Shown one piece after another: positions 9,309 through 18,565 of a stretch of 49,150 nt of DNA. Made by a program: the position numbers and the translations under genes. Within the stretch, counting starts at the first letter, position 1. Each line of letters opens with the position of its first letter. The notes beneath the pieces are model-generated. The model had not been told where the DNA came from, did not search any database, and worked only from the letters and a program-made list of their open reading frames with translations. This DNA comes from an uncultured Prevotella sp. (lineage in GTDB: Bacteria; Bacteroidota; Bacteroidia; Bacteroidales; Bacteroidaceae): assembly GCA_900550035.1 (NCBI GenBank), contig URQS01000023.1, positions 1-49,150 on the forward strand. The letters run 5' to 3'.

Positions 9309-9716
9309 ATGGAGAAGACAAACGAGCATATCATAACAGCCTGCGTAGGGACAAATGTAAACCATCAATCGAACATCACAAAGGCACGTGAGATTCTTGA
9401 CAGCACATTTGCCGACTGTCGGTTCTCGCGTGTCATGCAGACGCTTCCCATTGGTATGGAAAATACGAATGTCCGTTTCGCCAATATGCTTGTAGTCTTC
9501 AAATCAACATTTGACACAGAAGAAGTCGTAAGCACATTAAAGCATATCGAAGCGTTATGTGGCGATACACGTATTGCAAGAAGACGTGGCGAGATAGTGA
9601 TGGACATAGACATGCTGAAATATGACGAAGAGCGTTTTCACCTGTCTGACTGGCAACGTCATTACGTAAAAGCACTTATGGAAGAAATGCAACTATTACA
9701 ATTAACAAATGTATAA
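9309..9716 (+). CDS. HPPK (FolK)-like pyrophosphokinase
   Basis: This 135-residue protein resembles 6-hydroxymethyl-7,8-dihydropterin pyrophosphokinase, which makes the activated pterin for folate synthesis. The start fits the family (TACVGTN, like GSN), followed by a KHIEALCGDTRIARRRGE segment and MDIDML, which corresponds to the catalytic and Mg-binding DIDxL motif. It is shorter than typical HPPK (about 155-165 residues) and diverged in the middle, so substrate specificity is uncertain. It starts 16 bases after hisB and is followed within 25 bases by the M64 gene, so the four genes are probably one operon. Confidence 0.7.
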   Translation: MEKTNEHIITACVGTNVNHQSNITKAREILDSTFADCRFSRVMQTLPIGMENTNVRFANMLVVFKSTFDTEEVVSTLKHIEALCGDTRIARRRGEIVMDIDMLKYDEERFHLSDWQRHYVKALMEEMQLLQLTNV

Positions 9717-9737
9717 ACTACTATTTTATTGAAACAT

Positions 9738-11018
9738 ATGAAAAAGATATTATTTGCTCTTGCACTTGCCACGATTGGCGCAACAGAATCAATGGGACAA
9801 AGCAAGCCACAGGAGGTCAACTTTACAGAATCTTTCTGCGACTCTACCCTACGCATCGACTACATCTTCTCGGGCAATGCCACAACACAGCGCATCTCGC
9901 TCGACAAGTTGAACATGTCGCCACGTTGGTATGGCAAGCGCAAGCATCTATTCCAACTTCCAGTAGAAGGCAATGGTCAGATAACCGTACGCAAACATGG
10001 TACTTCCGAAGTAATCTACCGCAATTCATTCTCCACACTATTTCAGGAGTGGCAATCGTACGACGAGGCAAAAAATATGGACAAGGCATTTGAGAATGTA
10101 TTTCTGATTCCTATGCCAAAGGAGAAGGTTGACGTGACTGTCGACTTGCGCAACAACCGCCATGAAGTTACTGGCACTATGACACACACCGTAGACCCTT
10201 CCGATATTCTGATTAGACATACTGGATTCAAGAACCGCACGCCTTACACTACGATACAGCAGGCTGCTGACACTACAAGATGCATTCATATAGCATACGT
10301 AGCCGAGGGATATAAGAAGGACGAGATGAATGTGTTCGTTGACGATGCCAAGATTGCAACCGAAGCGTTGTTTGAGCATGAGCCTTTCAAGTCGATGCGC
10401 AACCGCTTCAATATTGTTGCTGTCGAGTCGCCTTCAGTAGACAGCGGAACAAGTGAGCCTTCAAAGGGCATCTGGCGCAATACTGCGCTCGGAAGCCATT
10501 TTGACACTTTCTATTCCGACCGTTATCTTACAACGCTCAATCTCAAGAGTCTGCACGACGTACTGGCAGGAACTCCCTACGAGCACATCATCGTGCTTGT
10601 CAACACCAAGGAATATGGAGGTGGCGGCATATTGAATTCGTACAATCTGTCAATGACCCACCATCCGATGTACAAGCAGGTCGTTGTGCATGAGTTCGGA
10701 CACAGCTTTGCCGGACTTGCCGACGAGTATGCCTACGAACAAGAGCAAATACCTATGTATCCGCACGATGTGGAGCCTTGGGAGAAGAACATAACAACTC
10801 TCGTTGACTTCCATGGCAAGTGGGAGAATATGATTGAGAAAGGCAAGAAAACAAAGGCTCCGGCTAATAAAATAAGTCTCTACGAAGGTGCCGGCTACAG
10901 CCTTAAGGGAGTGTACCGTGCAACACCCGACTGTCGCATGCGTAGCAACGACGTTAAGGAATTCTGTCCGGCTTGCCAGAAGGCTCTACGCGAGCTTATC
11001 AACTTCTACACAGAATAG
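9738..11018 (+). CDS. Secreted M64-family metallopeptidase
   Basis: This is a zinc metallopeptidase of the M64 (IgA peptidase-like) family. A Sec signal peptide covers about residues 1-21 (MKKILFALALATIGATESMG). An N-terminal beta-rich domain follows, and the catalytic domain contains HEFGHSFAGLADEY near residue 318, an HExxHxxxGxxD zinc site with Glu as catalytic base. I chose the ATG at 9738 rather than TTG 9729. In gut Bacteroidales, members of this family are exported, but no lipobox is seen here, so it is periplasmic or extracellular. The substrate is unknown and IgA cleavage should not be assumed. A strong terminator follows. Confidence 0.9.
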   Translation: MKKILFALALATIGATESMGQSKPQEVNFTESFCDSTLRIDYIFSGNATTQRISLDKLNMSPRWYGKRKHLFQLPVEGNGQITVRKHGTSEVIYRNSFSTLFQEWQSYDEAKNMDKAFENVFLIPMPKEKVDVTVDLRNNRHEVTGTMTHTVDPSDILIRHTGFKNRTPYTTIQQAADTTRCIHIAYVAEGYKKDEMNVFVDDAKIATEALFEHEPFKSMRNRFNIVAVESPSVDSGTSEPSKGIWRNTALGSHFDTFYSDRYLTTLNLKSLHDVLAGTPYEHIIVLVNTKEYGGGGILNSYNLSMTHHPMYKQVVVHEFGHSFAGLADEYAYEQEQIPMYPHDVEPWEKNITTLVDFHGKWENMIEKGKKTKAPANKISLYEGAGYSLKGVYRATPDCRMRSNDVKEFCPACQKALRELINFYTE

Positions 11019-11047
11019 GAGCATATACAACATAATTGAACATAATA

Positions 11048-11088
11048 AGGGAGTGTCAAGACAAAAAGGTTTTAACACTCCCTCTTTT
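11048..11088 (+). terminator. Terminator after the M64 peptidase operon
   Basis: AGGGAGTGT (11048-11056) pairs with ACACTCCCT (11075-11083) and is followed by CTTTT. It separates the trmH-hisB-folK-M64 operon from clpC. Confidence 0.75.
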
Positions 11089-11108
11089 ACAAACAGGATA
11101 ATATAGAA

Positions 11109-13673
11109 ATGACAAATCAATTTTCGCCATTAGTGTCCGAAGTTCTTGCTTATAGCCGCGAAGAGGCAGCAAGACTCTCATGCAGCAGCGTCAGACCTGA
11201 ACATCTGATGTTGGCAATTTTGCGTGAGCGTAAGAATCCGATGACGGGGATTCTTACAGACTTGGATATTAATGTACAAGAATTAAAGCAAAGTATAGAG
11301 TCGTTGTCATCATCAGAATCTGAGACACATAATGACATTCAGATTCAGTCAAACAATGTTACTACGCTTGACGACAAGACCAATAATATATTGAAACTAT
11401 CGGTTCTTGAAGCCCGATTGGCTCACTCACAGACCGTTAATGTCGAACATCTTATATTGGCCATTCTGCACGACAACGCCTCAAACGGCGTAAAGGCTGT
11501 GCTCGGAAAATACGGAATAAACTATGAATTGGCAATGAAATATCTGCTGAAACCAAACTCTAAGACAACTGTAGACGGCATAGGGCTGTCAGAGGAAGAG
11601 GACGAAAATATGACAGGCCGAAACAGCCAACGTGGCGACAGTACTCCGTCAGCTGGAAATGCCGATATGAACAAGACAAGTAGTAAGACCGGAACTCCGG
11701 TTCTCGACAAGTTTTCAACAGACTTGACAAAGGCAGCATTGGATGGCAAACTTGACCCAGTTGTGGGGCGTACTAATGAGATGCAACGCGTAACAGAGGT
11801 GTTATGCCGTCGCAAAAAGAATAATCCAATACTAATTGGCGAACCAGGTGTTGGCAAAAGTGCCATAGCCGAAGGCTTAGCACAGCAAATTGCAAGCCGA
11901 CACACGTCACCATTGCTGTTCAACAAGCGCATACTTCGACTCGACATGACATCGATTGTAGCCGGAACAAAGTATCGCGGACAGTTCGAAGAGCGCATTC
12001 AAGCCCTGCTACGTGAATTGGAGGACAATCCCGATATAATTGTCTTTATCGACGAAATCCACACCATAGTAGGCGCTGGCAGCACACCAGGTTCAATGGA
12101 TGCAGCCAACATAATGAAGCCTGCACTTTCGCGCGGACTCATACAATGCATTGGAGCAACTACGCTTGACGAGTATCGCAACTCTATAGAAAAAGACGGA
12201 GCCTTGGAGCGTCGATTCCAGCGCATTATGGTAGAACCGAGCACAGCCGAAGAAACTCTCGAAATACTCCATAACATCAAGGAACGCTACGAGGACCATC
12301 ATCATGTACGTTACACAGACGATGCACTGAAGGCTTGTGTCGACCTTACAGGTCGATACATAACAGAGAGACAGTATCCAGACAAGGCAATAGATGCACT
12401 TGACGAGGTGGGCTCACGTGTCCACCTGAAACATGCAGTAATTCCGCCTGCTATAGTTGATAAAGAAAAAGAAATTCGCCAGGCAGAACAACTAAAACAT
12501 GCTGCAGCAGCCGATCAAGACTTTGAACTTGCAGCAAGTTATCGCGACCGCCAATGCCAACTTGAAGCTGAATTGAAGAAACTCAACGAAGAGTGGGCTA
12601 CACACGACGACGGACATCGTGAAAATGTTGATTCTGCCGATGTAGCTAATGTGGTTTCTACTATGACAGGAATACCACTGCAACGCATTTCGGAAAAAGA
12701 GAGCGACCGTCTGCGTCGGCTCAGCGAATGTCTCAACAACTCGGTAATTGCCCAAGAAAAGGCTATTAACAAAGTGGTAAGAAGCATACAGCGCAACCGT
12801 CTTGGCCTCGGTAACCCCAATCGTCCGATTGGGGTATTCATGTTCCTCGGTCCAACTGGTGTAGGCAAGACCTATCTGGCCCAACGCCTTGCTGAGGAGA
12901 TGTTTGGCAACAAGGATGCTATGATACGTATTGACATGAGCGAGTATTCAGAGAAGTTCAACACCTCACGCCTTGTTGGTGCACCTCCGGGATATGTTGG
13001 CTATGGAGAAGGAGGTCAGCTCACCGAGCGAGTACGTCGTCACCCCTACTCTATCGTGCTGCTCGACGAAATAGAGAAAGCACACGGAGACGTATTCAAT
13101 CTATTGCTGCAAGTTCTTGACGAAGGCCGTATGACCGATGGCAACGGACGTATTGTCGACTTCCGCAATACTATAATCATAATGACTTCCAATGCCGGCA
13201 CACGTCAGCTCAAAGACTTCAGCCATGGTATAGGTTTCACTGCCATGTCGATAAATAGTGCAGCCAATGAGCAGTCGAAGGAATATGCACGTTCAATCAT
13301 ACAGAAGGCACTCTCACGTCAGTTTGCTCCCGAATTTCTGAATCGTCTCGACGAGATAATCACATTCGACCAACTCGACGCCAAGGCTATTAGAAGAATT
13401 GTTGACGTAGAGCTTGACAAACTTACCAAACGCATATCAAAAAACGGTTATGCCGTAACAGTAACGGATTCAGCAAAAGCATTCCTTGCCTCAAAGGGCT
13501 ACGATCCGCAGTTTGGTGCACGTCCGCTTAAACGAGCTATACAGACATACGTTGAGGATGAAGTCTGCGAAAAGATACTGATTGGTGAAATCAACGCAGG
13601 TGATGCTCTCATCGTTGACAAGAAAACAGAAGAAAACAAATTGACAGTAGTCAAGGTTGACAATAACGAATAA
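11109..13673 (+). CDS. clpC: ClpC-type AAA+ unfoldase
   Basis: This is a Hsp100 ATPase that unfolds proteins for ClpP. A double Clp N domain occupies residues 1-145, followed by a polar linker. AAA-1 has Walker A GEPGVGKS (244-251) and Walker B VFIDEIH. A middle segment with a UVR-like helix pair follows (QDFELAASYRDRQCQLEAEL). AAA-2 has GPTGVGKT from residue 581. In AAA-2 the segment HGIGF matches the ClpP-docking IGF/LGF loop, which separates ClpC/ClpA from ClpB. The length of 854 residues is normal for ClpC. It probably has its own promoter between the upstream terminator and the ATG, but I see no clear consensus there. It converges on pyk with a shared terminator. Confidence 0.93.
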   Translation: MTNQFSPLVSEVLAYSREEAARLSCSSVRPEHLMLAILRERKNPMTGILTDLDINVQELKQSIESLSSSESETHNDIQIQSNNVTTLDDKTNNILKLSVLEARLAHSQTVNVEHLILAILHDNASNGVKAVLGKYGINYELAMKYLLKPNSKTTVDGIGLSEEEDENMTGRNSQRGDSTPSAGNADMNKTSSKTGTPVLDKFSTDLTKAALDGKLDPVVGRTNEMQRVTEVLCRRKKNNPILIGEPGVGKSAIAEGLAQQIASRHTSPLLFNKRILRLDMTSIVAGTKYRGQFEERIQALLRELEDNPDIIVFIDEIHTIVGAGSTPGSMDAANIMKPALSRGLIQCIGATTLDEYRNSIEKDGALERRFQRIMVEPSTAEETLEILHNIKERYEDHHHVRYTDDALKACVDLTGRYITERQYPDKAIDALDEVGSRVHLKHAVIPPAIVDKEKEIRQAEQLKHAAAADQDFELAASYRDRQCQLEAELKKLNEEWATHDDGHRENVDSADVANVVSTMTGIPLQRISEKESDRLRRLSECLNNSVIAQEKAINKVVRSIQRNRLGLGNPNRPIGVFMFLGPTGVGKTYLAQRLAEEMFGNKDAMIRIDMSEYSEKFNTSRLVGAPPGYVGYGEGGQLTERVRRHPYSIVLLDEIEKAHGDVFNLLLQVLDEGRMTDGNGRIVDFRNTIIIMTSNAGTRQLKDFSHGIGFTAMSINSAANEQSKEYARSIIQKALSRQFAPEFLNRLDEIITFDQLDAKAIRRIVDVELDKLTKRISKNGYAVTVTDSAKAFLASKGYDPQFGARPLKRAIQTYVEDEVCEKILIGEINAGDALIVDKKTEENKLTVVKVDNNE

Positions 13674-13675
13674 CA

Positions 13676-13709
13676 AAAGGGGGCACATCATTTAGATGTG
13701 TCCCCTTTT
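13676..13709. terminator. Bidirectional terminator between clpC and pyk
   Basis: GGGGGCACATC (13679-13689) pairs with GATGTGTCCCC (13695-13705) around a 5-nt loop, flanked by A-rich and T-rich tracts. It serves both convergent genes. Confidence 0.85.
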
Positions 13710-13730
13710 ATTATTACTATAATATTTTGC

Positions 13731-15182
13731 TTATCTTTCCTTCTGTGGCAAATGGAACTCATACGACTTGTCGAACACCTGGCTGACCTGATTAATTTCC
13801 AGCAATGTAGTGCCAGTAGGATTGCCCAATCCGAAGCGACCGCTAAGGTAAGCTATCTTGTCGTCGAGAGTGATGTATCCCTTCTGACGAAGCATACGTA
13901 AGGCTGCTATAAACATATATTCAGCCGAGGCCTGTTCCTTCTGATGGATAGGAATTACGCCATAGCTAAGATTGAGCCAGCGCTGGGTCTTCTCCTTATA
14001 GCAGATGGCGAGCACGGGGTTAGGTCCGCGGAAAGCAGCCAGATGGCGTACAGTCTCACCTGTAAGCGAATCAGTTATGATACCAGCCACACCAATACGA
14101 CGAGTGGCATCGATAGCAGCATGAGCAAGAAATTCGCGCTGCGAGCAATTTTCGCTCATCGGCACTTCCCACTCTCCCATAGCGTTGCGGTCCTTCTCAG
14201 CCTGCTCGGCTATAGCAGCCATTGTCTTAACTGATTCAAGAGGATACTTACCGCTGGCAGTTTCGCCCGAAAGCATAAGGGCATCTGTGTAAGAGTAGAT
14301 AGCATTGGCGATATCTGTAACTTCAGCACGTGTCGGGCGCGGATTCTTAATCATAGTGTGAAGCATCTGTGTAGCCACTATTACCGGCTTCTTCATCATC
14401 ACACACTTGCGTATGATCTGGCGCTGAATGCCTGGAATGCGCTCGATTGGCACCTCAATGCCAAGGTCGCCACGGGCAATCATTATACCGTACGAAGCGT
14501 CAATAATCTCCTCAATATTGTCAACACCTTCCTGGTTCTCAATCTTCGAAATGATTTTGATGTCGCTATTGTGCTCGTCAAGAATCTTCTGAATTGCCAG
14601 AACGTCGGCTGCTGAGCGCACAAACGAATGGGCTATGAAGTCGATGTCTTCTTCAATAGCAAGCTGAATATTCTGGCGGTCTTTCTCGGTAATGGCAGGC
14701 AAAGCAATGTGCTCGCCAGGAACATTTACGCTCTTGTGTGCACCGAGCACTCCGTCGTTCTGCACCTGTGCTACAAGCATCGGGCCTACATTTTCGACAA
14801 CAAGCATATCAAGTTCGCCATCATCAAAAAGTACATGGTCGCCTACCTTAACGTCTTTAGCGAAGTCGGGATACGACACGTTTACGATGTCGTGTGAAGA
14901 GTCCATCTCCGGACGTCCGAAAATCTTCACCATGTCACCAGTCTTGTATTCTATAGGCGACTCTACACCTGTGGTGCGCACCTCAGGACCCTTGGTGTCA
15001 ATCATAAGTGCAATGTGTGGCGATACAGCTCGCACATTTCTTATTATAGTACGTATCCCGTCTGGAGTGGCGTGTGCCGTGTTCATACGCACTACATTCA
15101 TGCCCGCAAAGAAAAGTTTGCGAATGAAGTCAACGTCACAACGGCGGTCACTAATAGAAGCAACAATCTTTGTCTGTTTCAT
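13731..15182 (-). CDS. pyk: Pyruvate kinase
   Basis: This glycolytic enzyme converts phosphoenolpyruvate and ADP to pyruvate and ATP. It has the N-terminal MKQTKIVASISDRRCD, substrate-binding NTAHATPD, and the active-site segment KIENQEGVDNIEEI containing the catalytic Lys. The MIARGDLGIEVP signature follows, then a C-terminal domain with TRRIGVAGIITDSLTGETVR. I chose the start at 15182; the upstream in-frame start at 15224 overlaps the -7 promoter element at 15222-15229. The product is 483 residues, normal for the Bacteroidales enzyme. It is monocistronic. Confidence 0.97.
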   Translation of the reverse strand: MKQTKIVASISDRRCDVDFIRKLFFAGMNVVRMNTAHATPDGIRTIIRNVRAVSPHIALMIDTKGPEVRTTGVESPIEYKTGDMVKIFGRPEMDSSHDIVNVSYPDFAKDVKVGDHVLFDDGELDMLVVENVGPMLVAQVQNDGVLGAHKSVNVPGEHIALPAITEKDRQNIQLAIEEDIDFIAHSFVRSAADVLAIQKILDEHNSDIKIISKIENQEGVDNIEEIIDASYGIMIARGDLGIEVPIERIPGIQRQIIRKCVMMKKPVIVATQMLHTMIKNPRPTRAEVTDIANAIYSYTDALMLSGETASGKYPLESVKTMAAIAEQAEKDRNAMGEWEVPMSENCSQREFLAHAAIDATRRIGVAGIITDSLTGETVRHLAAFRGPNPVLAICYKEKTQRWLNLSYGVIPIHQKEQASAEYMFIAALRMLRQKGYITLDDKIAYLSGRFGLGNPTGTTLLEINQVSQVFDKSYEFHLPQKER

Positions 15183-15221
15183 TACCTGTATGTATAAATG
15201 TGTTTTTGATATTCTATTGTG

Positions 15222-15229
15222 CAAAGTTA
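15222..15229 (-). promoter_or_regulatory. pyk promoter -7 element
   Basis: TAACTTTG on the minus strand, 40 bases before the pyk start, fits the Bacteroidota -7 consensus and supports the internal start choice for pyk. Confidence 0.55.
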
Positions 15230-15334
15230 CGGAATTTTGAGCACATTTTTGATTTATGCAATCAAAATATTTTTTATTTGTAGCAAATTAGCTTTGCTCT
15301 TGTTTTTTATCATTCTTTTCATCATAAGTTATGA

Positions 15335-15365
15335 TTGTGCAGATTGAAGATAATGACTAATTTTG
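15335..15365 (+). promoter_or_regulatory. Promoter of the TonB-dependent receptor gene
   Basis: TTG at 15335-15337 and TAATTTTG at 15358-15365 are 20 bases apart. The ATG follows 39 bases later. The promoter looks intact although the gene is frameshifted. Confidence 0.6.
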
Positions 15366-15404
15366 CAACCGGTTAACAAACTAAATCATATTAAATAATA
15401 GTAG

Positions 15405-17839
15405 ATGGATTCAAAGATTTATATATTTTCAGCGCTATGCTTTCTGCCTTCAATGGCAGTAGCCGACAGCTTCAACTTCAACGAAAAACACCTATCTGAC
15501 ACTTCCCGTGTCTACGACATCGACGAGGTAATAGTAGCCTCTCGCCCCAAAGACATTCAACGCTTGCGCCGCCAAGCCGTCAGTTCTACATCGCTTTCGG
15601 CAAGCACTCTCAGCTCATTTGCAGCACGCGACTTAAGGGACGTTTCTTCAAGAGTCCCTTCGTTTGTAATGCCAGCTTATGGCTCGCGCTACACATCATC
15701 TGTATACGTGCGTGGTATCGGAGCCAGAGTCAACAGTCCTGCCGTTGGCATGTATGTCGACGATATTCCTCTGGTAAGCAAGAGTGCCTTCAACACCCAT
15801 ATCTACGACATCAGTCGTATTGATATGCTACGCGGTCCGCAAGGCACGCTCTACGGACAGAATGCCGAGGGAGGATTAATAAGGATTTACACCAAGAGTC
15901 CGTTGTACTATCAAGGTACAGATGTACAGATGAGTATTGGAAACCATTTCTGGCGCATGGCACAGCTTAGCCATTATGGCAAGGCTGAAGGATTGGGAGC
16001 ATATTCTGTATCTGCTTTCTATAACGGACAGAATGGATTTCAACACAACCAAGTTACGGGCAAGCGTGCCGACAACGGAAACGAGGCGGAGCACGTCTGA
16101 AGCTGATCCGCCAGCAGACAGCTCGCACTATGATTTCGCTCACAGCCGACTATCAATGGGTAAGACAGAACGGATTTGCATACGGCGAATACGACGTGGC
16201 TACCGGTCGAGCCCAAGACCCTTCTACCAATCTGCCCAACAACTACCGCCGTCATCTGCTCTCTGTAGGTTTGAACGTGAACTACAAGGGACGTAATGCT
16301 GACATCAATTCCACCACGAGCTATCAGTATCTGAACGACAATATGCAGATGGACCAGGATTATACGGCGCTCGACTTTATGCAGCTGCACCAATGCCAGC
16401 TTATGAATGCCGTGACTCAGGAATTTGCCATCAAGAATCATGACGATAACCGTTGGCGACGTGTCACGGGTGCCTTCTTCAGCTACCAATGGCTCAATAC
16501 TGACGGACCTGTAGGATTTGGCGAGAGCATGACCGGACCGATGGGAAATGCTATTGCCGGGACTATCTATACATCAATCTATAGTTCAACATACAATGGG
16601 ATTTTGAATAAAATGATAGAAAAAGGAATGCCTGAAGAAGTTGCTAAAGCAAAAGCAAAGACTGCTGCAGATAAGGCTGTTAAAAGAGAAAATTTCAGTA
16701 TGGGCATTGGTATTGATGTGCCAGGCACGTTCCGTACTCCTCAGCTCAACGCAGCCCTGTTTCATGAGTCGAGCCTGCAACTGTCCAATCGCTTTAGGGC
16801 TACACTCGGATTGCGCTACGACCTCTCGCGCACATCAATCCATTACGACACTCGTGCCATAATGACAGCTAATGCCAAAATTATGGGACAGAAAGCTGTG
16901 AACACGCTCAGTTCTCACCTTAACAGCCGTACACACAACACCTTCAATCAGTTGCTGCCTAAGTTGGCATTAACATATGATTTAGGCAAAGTTTCACCAT
17001 CAAATGGTGGAGACATTGGCAATCTTTACGCCTCTGTCAGCAAGGGCTACAGGGCTGGAGGCTACAACATACAGATGTTCTCCGACATACTGCAGACCGA
17101 GCTTATGGCCAATCGAATGAAGGCAATGAAAGGAAGCTACGATGTCCCCCACTCTGCCGACGACTACTCAAATGTGAACAATACTATATCATACAAGCCT
17201 GAGGAGAGTTGGAACTATGAAGTGGGTGCCCACCTCAATCTCTTCAATCAGGCTGTCCATCTCGACCTCTCGACCTACTATATGCAGATAAAAAACCAGC
17301 AACTATCGGTAATGGCAGGCACATACGGATTCGGAAGAATGATGGTTAATGCAGGTCGTAGCCGTAGTTTTGGTGGCGAAATAACTCTACGCGGAAGTTC
17401 GTTCAACAACGCTCTTGCATGGGCTTTGGCATACGGCTATACTAATGCCACATTCCGCAACTACAACGATGGCGAGAACGACTATAGAGGTAATAGAGTG
17501 CCGTTCGCTCCAGAACACACAATCTCGGCAAATGCCGACTATACAATACTTCCACAGCAGTCATTTCTGAAGAGCGTAGTGATAGGTGCAGGTACTACAG
17601 CCCAGGGCGAAATCTATTGGGACAAGGCTAACAGCTACAAACAGAAGTTCTATGCGCTTCTCAACGCTCACGCTAAGTTCGGGTTCAAGCATTTTACAGT
17701 AAACCTGTGGGCAAAGAACCTTACAAACACACGTTATTGTACGTTTGCCATGGACAGTTCGGCATCGCGCACCAAGCGCTATTTCGGCCAAAAGGGAGCA
17801 CCTATAACATTTGGCGCCGACTTTAATTTCAATTTTTAA
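15405..17839 (+). pseudogene. TonB-dependent outer-membrane receptor, single frameshift
   Basis: This is an outer-membrane gated barrel for TonB-energised uptake. The first frame (15405-16100) encodes a signal peptide, a TonB-box-like region and the plug domain, including YVRGIGARVNSPAVGMYVDD and MLRGPQGTLYGQNAEGG. It then stops at a TGA at 16098. The barrel continues in another frame, reading GARLKLIRQQTARTMISLTA from about 16089 and ending at 17839 in GADFNFNF with the usual terminal Phe. One extra base, for example a third G at 16088-16089, would join the halves into one protein of about 811 residues. There is no carboxypeptidase-like N-terminal domain and no SusD partner, so it resembles siderophore or cofactor receptors more than SusC. 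The ligand is unknown. Confidence 0.85.
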
Positions 17840-17851
17840 AAACCAAACAAT

Positions 17852-17900
17852 AGTCCGGGATTGAGAACTAATCATTCCAAGTTTTCAATTCCGGACTTTC
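17852..17900. terminator. Convergent terminator after the TonB receptor
   Basis: An 18-bp stem (17852-17869 with 17880-17897), complete apart from G-T pairs, has a 10-nt loop. It lies between the convergent receptor and small secreted protein genes. Confidence 0.8.
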
Positions 17901-17916
17901 AATTCAGAAAATTTCA

Positions 17917-18369
17917 TTACCACATATCAGCCATTCGCTTGTGAGGCACCAAGACAATCTCGATAGGAATTTTGAGCCACTTGCGATTCACCACAATCTT
18001 TAGTCGGCTTCCGCCAGTCTGCTTCAGCACATACGTATTGTCCTTAGGATTGTAGGTGAGCGTGGCAGTAAGGTCTTCCGACCCATAATCGTTAATAATT
18101 TCCAACTCGGCCTTGTTCTTGCCCACAATCTTGGCATCGGTCACAAGCCATTTACGCGAGTCGCGCAACGCCCCGAAGAATCCAGGAACCGTCCCGAACA
18201 CGTCCTGTCCAGGAACGCTAATATTAGCCTCATACAGATTCACGTCCATATACACCTTATACTCGTCGTTGTATATATAAGTGTGGAATACTTGGTTGGA
18301 ATTTACGTTTTGTGCTGCCCCGACAAGTATGGAGGCCATCGTAACTAAAAGCATAAGAAATCGTCTCAT
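17917..18369 (-). CDS. Small secreted protein of unknown function
   Basis: I do not recognise this 150-residue protein. It starts with MRRFLMLLVTMASILVGAAQ, a good Sec signal peptide cleaved near residue 19. The mature part is rich in alternating hydrophobic and polar residues and looks all-beta, about 130 residues long, with no Cys and no enzyme motif. The start is supported by a minus-strand TATATTTG -7 element at 18454-18461, which would leave a leader of about 80 nt. It stands alone between two transcription units and is probably periplasmic or outer-membrane-associated. Confidence 0.75.
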   Translation of the reverse strand: MRRFLMLLVTMASILVGAAQNVNSNQVFHTYIYNDEYKVYMDVNLYEANISVPGQDVFGTVPGFFGALRDSRKWLVTDAKIVGKNKAELEIINDYGSEDLTATLTYNPKDNTYVLKQTGGSRLKIVVNRKWLKIPIEIVLVPHKRMADMW

Positions 18370-18453
18370 ATTTTATTCTGTTTTTTATGGAAAATATACA
18401 ATTGTTAATATAACATTTGTCTGCACAACGGCAATTTTTGCCCTATAGCAATG

Positions 18454-18461
18454 CAAATATA
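18454..18461 (-). promoter_or_regulatory. Promoter -7 element of the small secreted protein
   Basis: TATATTTG on the minus strand fits the Bacteroidota -7 consensus. The -33 element is not clear. Confidence 0.4.
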
Positions 18462-18536
18462 ACGAATTCAAATCAAGAATAGATGTAAAAAACGAAAAAA
18501 AAGGCAGAAACACTCGTGTTTTTGCTTTTAATATAC

Positions 18537-18544
18537 TATTTTTG
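18537..18544 (+). promoter_or_regulatory. glycogen synthase promoter -7 element
   Basis: TATTTTTG lies 21 bases before the chosen ATG at 18566. The alternative upstream start (TTG at 18542) overlaps this element, which argues against it. Confidence 0.55.
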
Positions 18545-18565
18545 CAGCAAATATTTAACTTTTTT

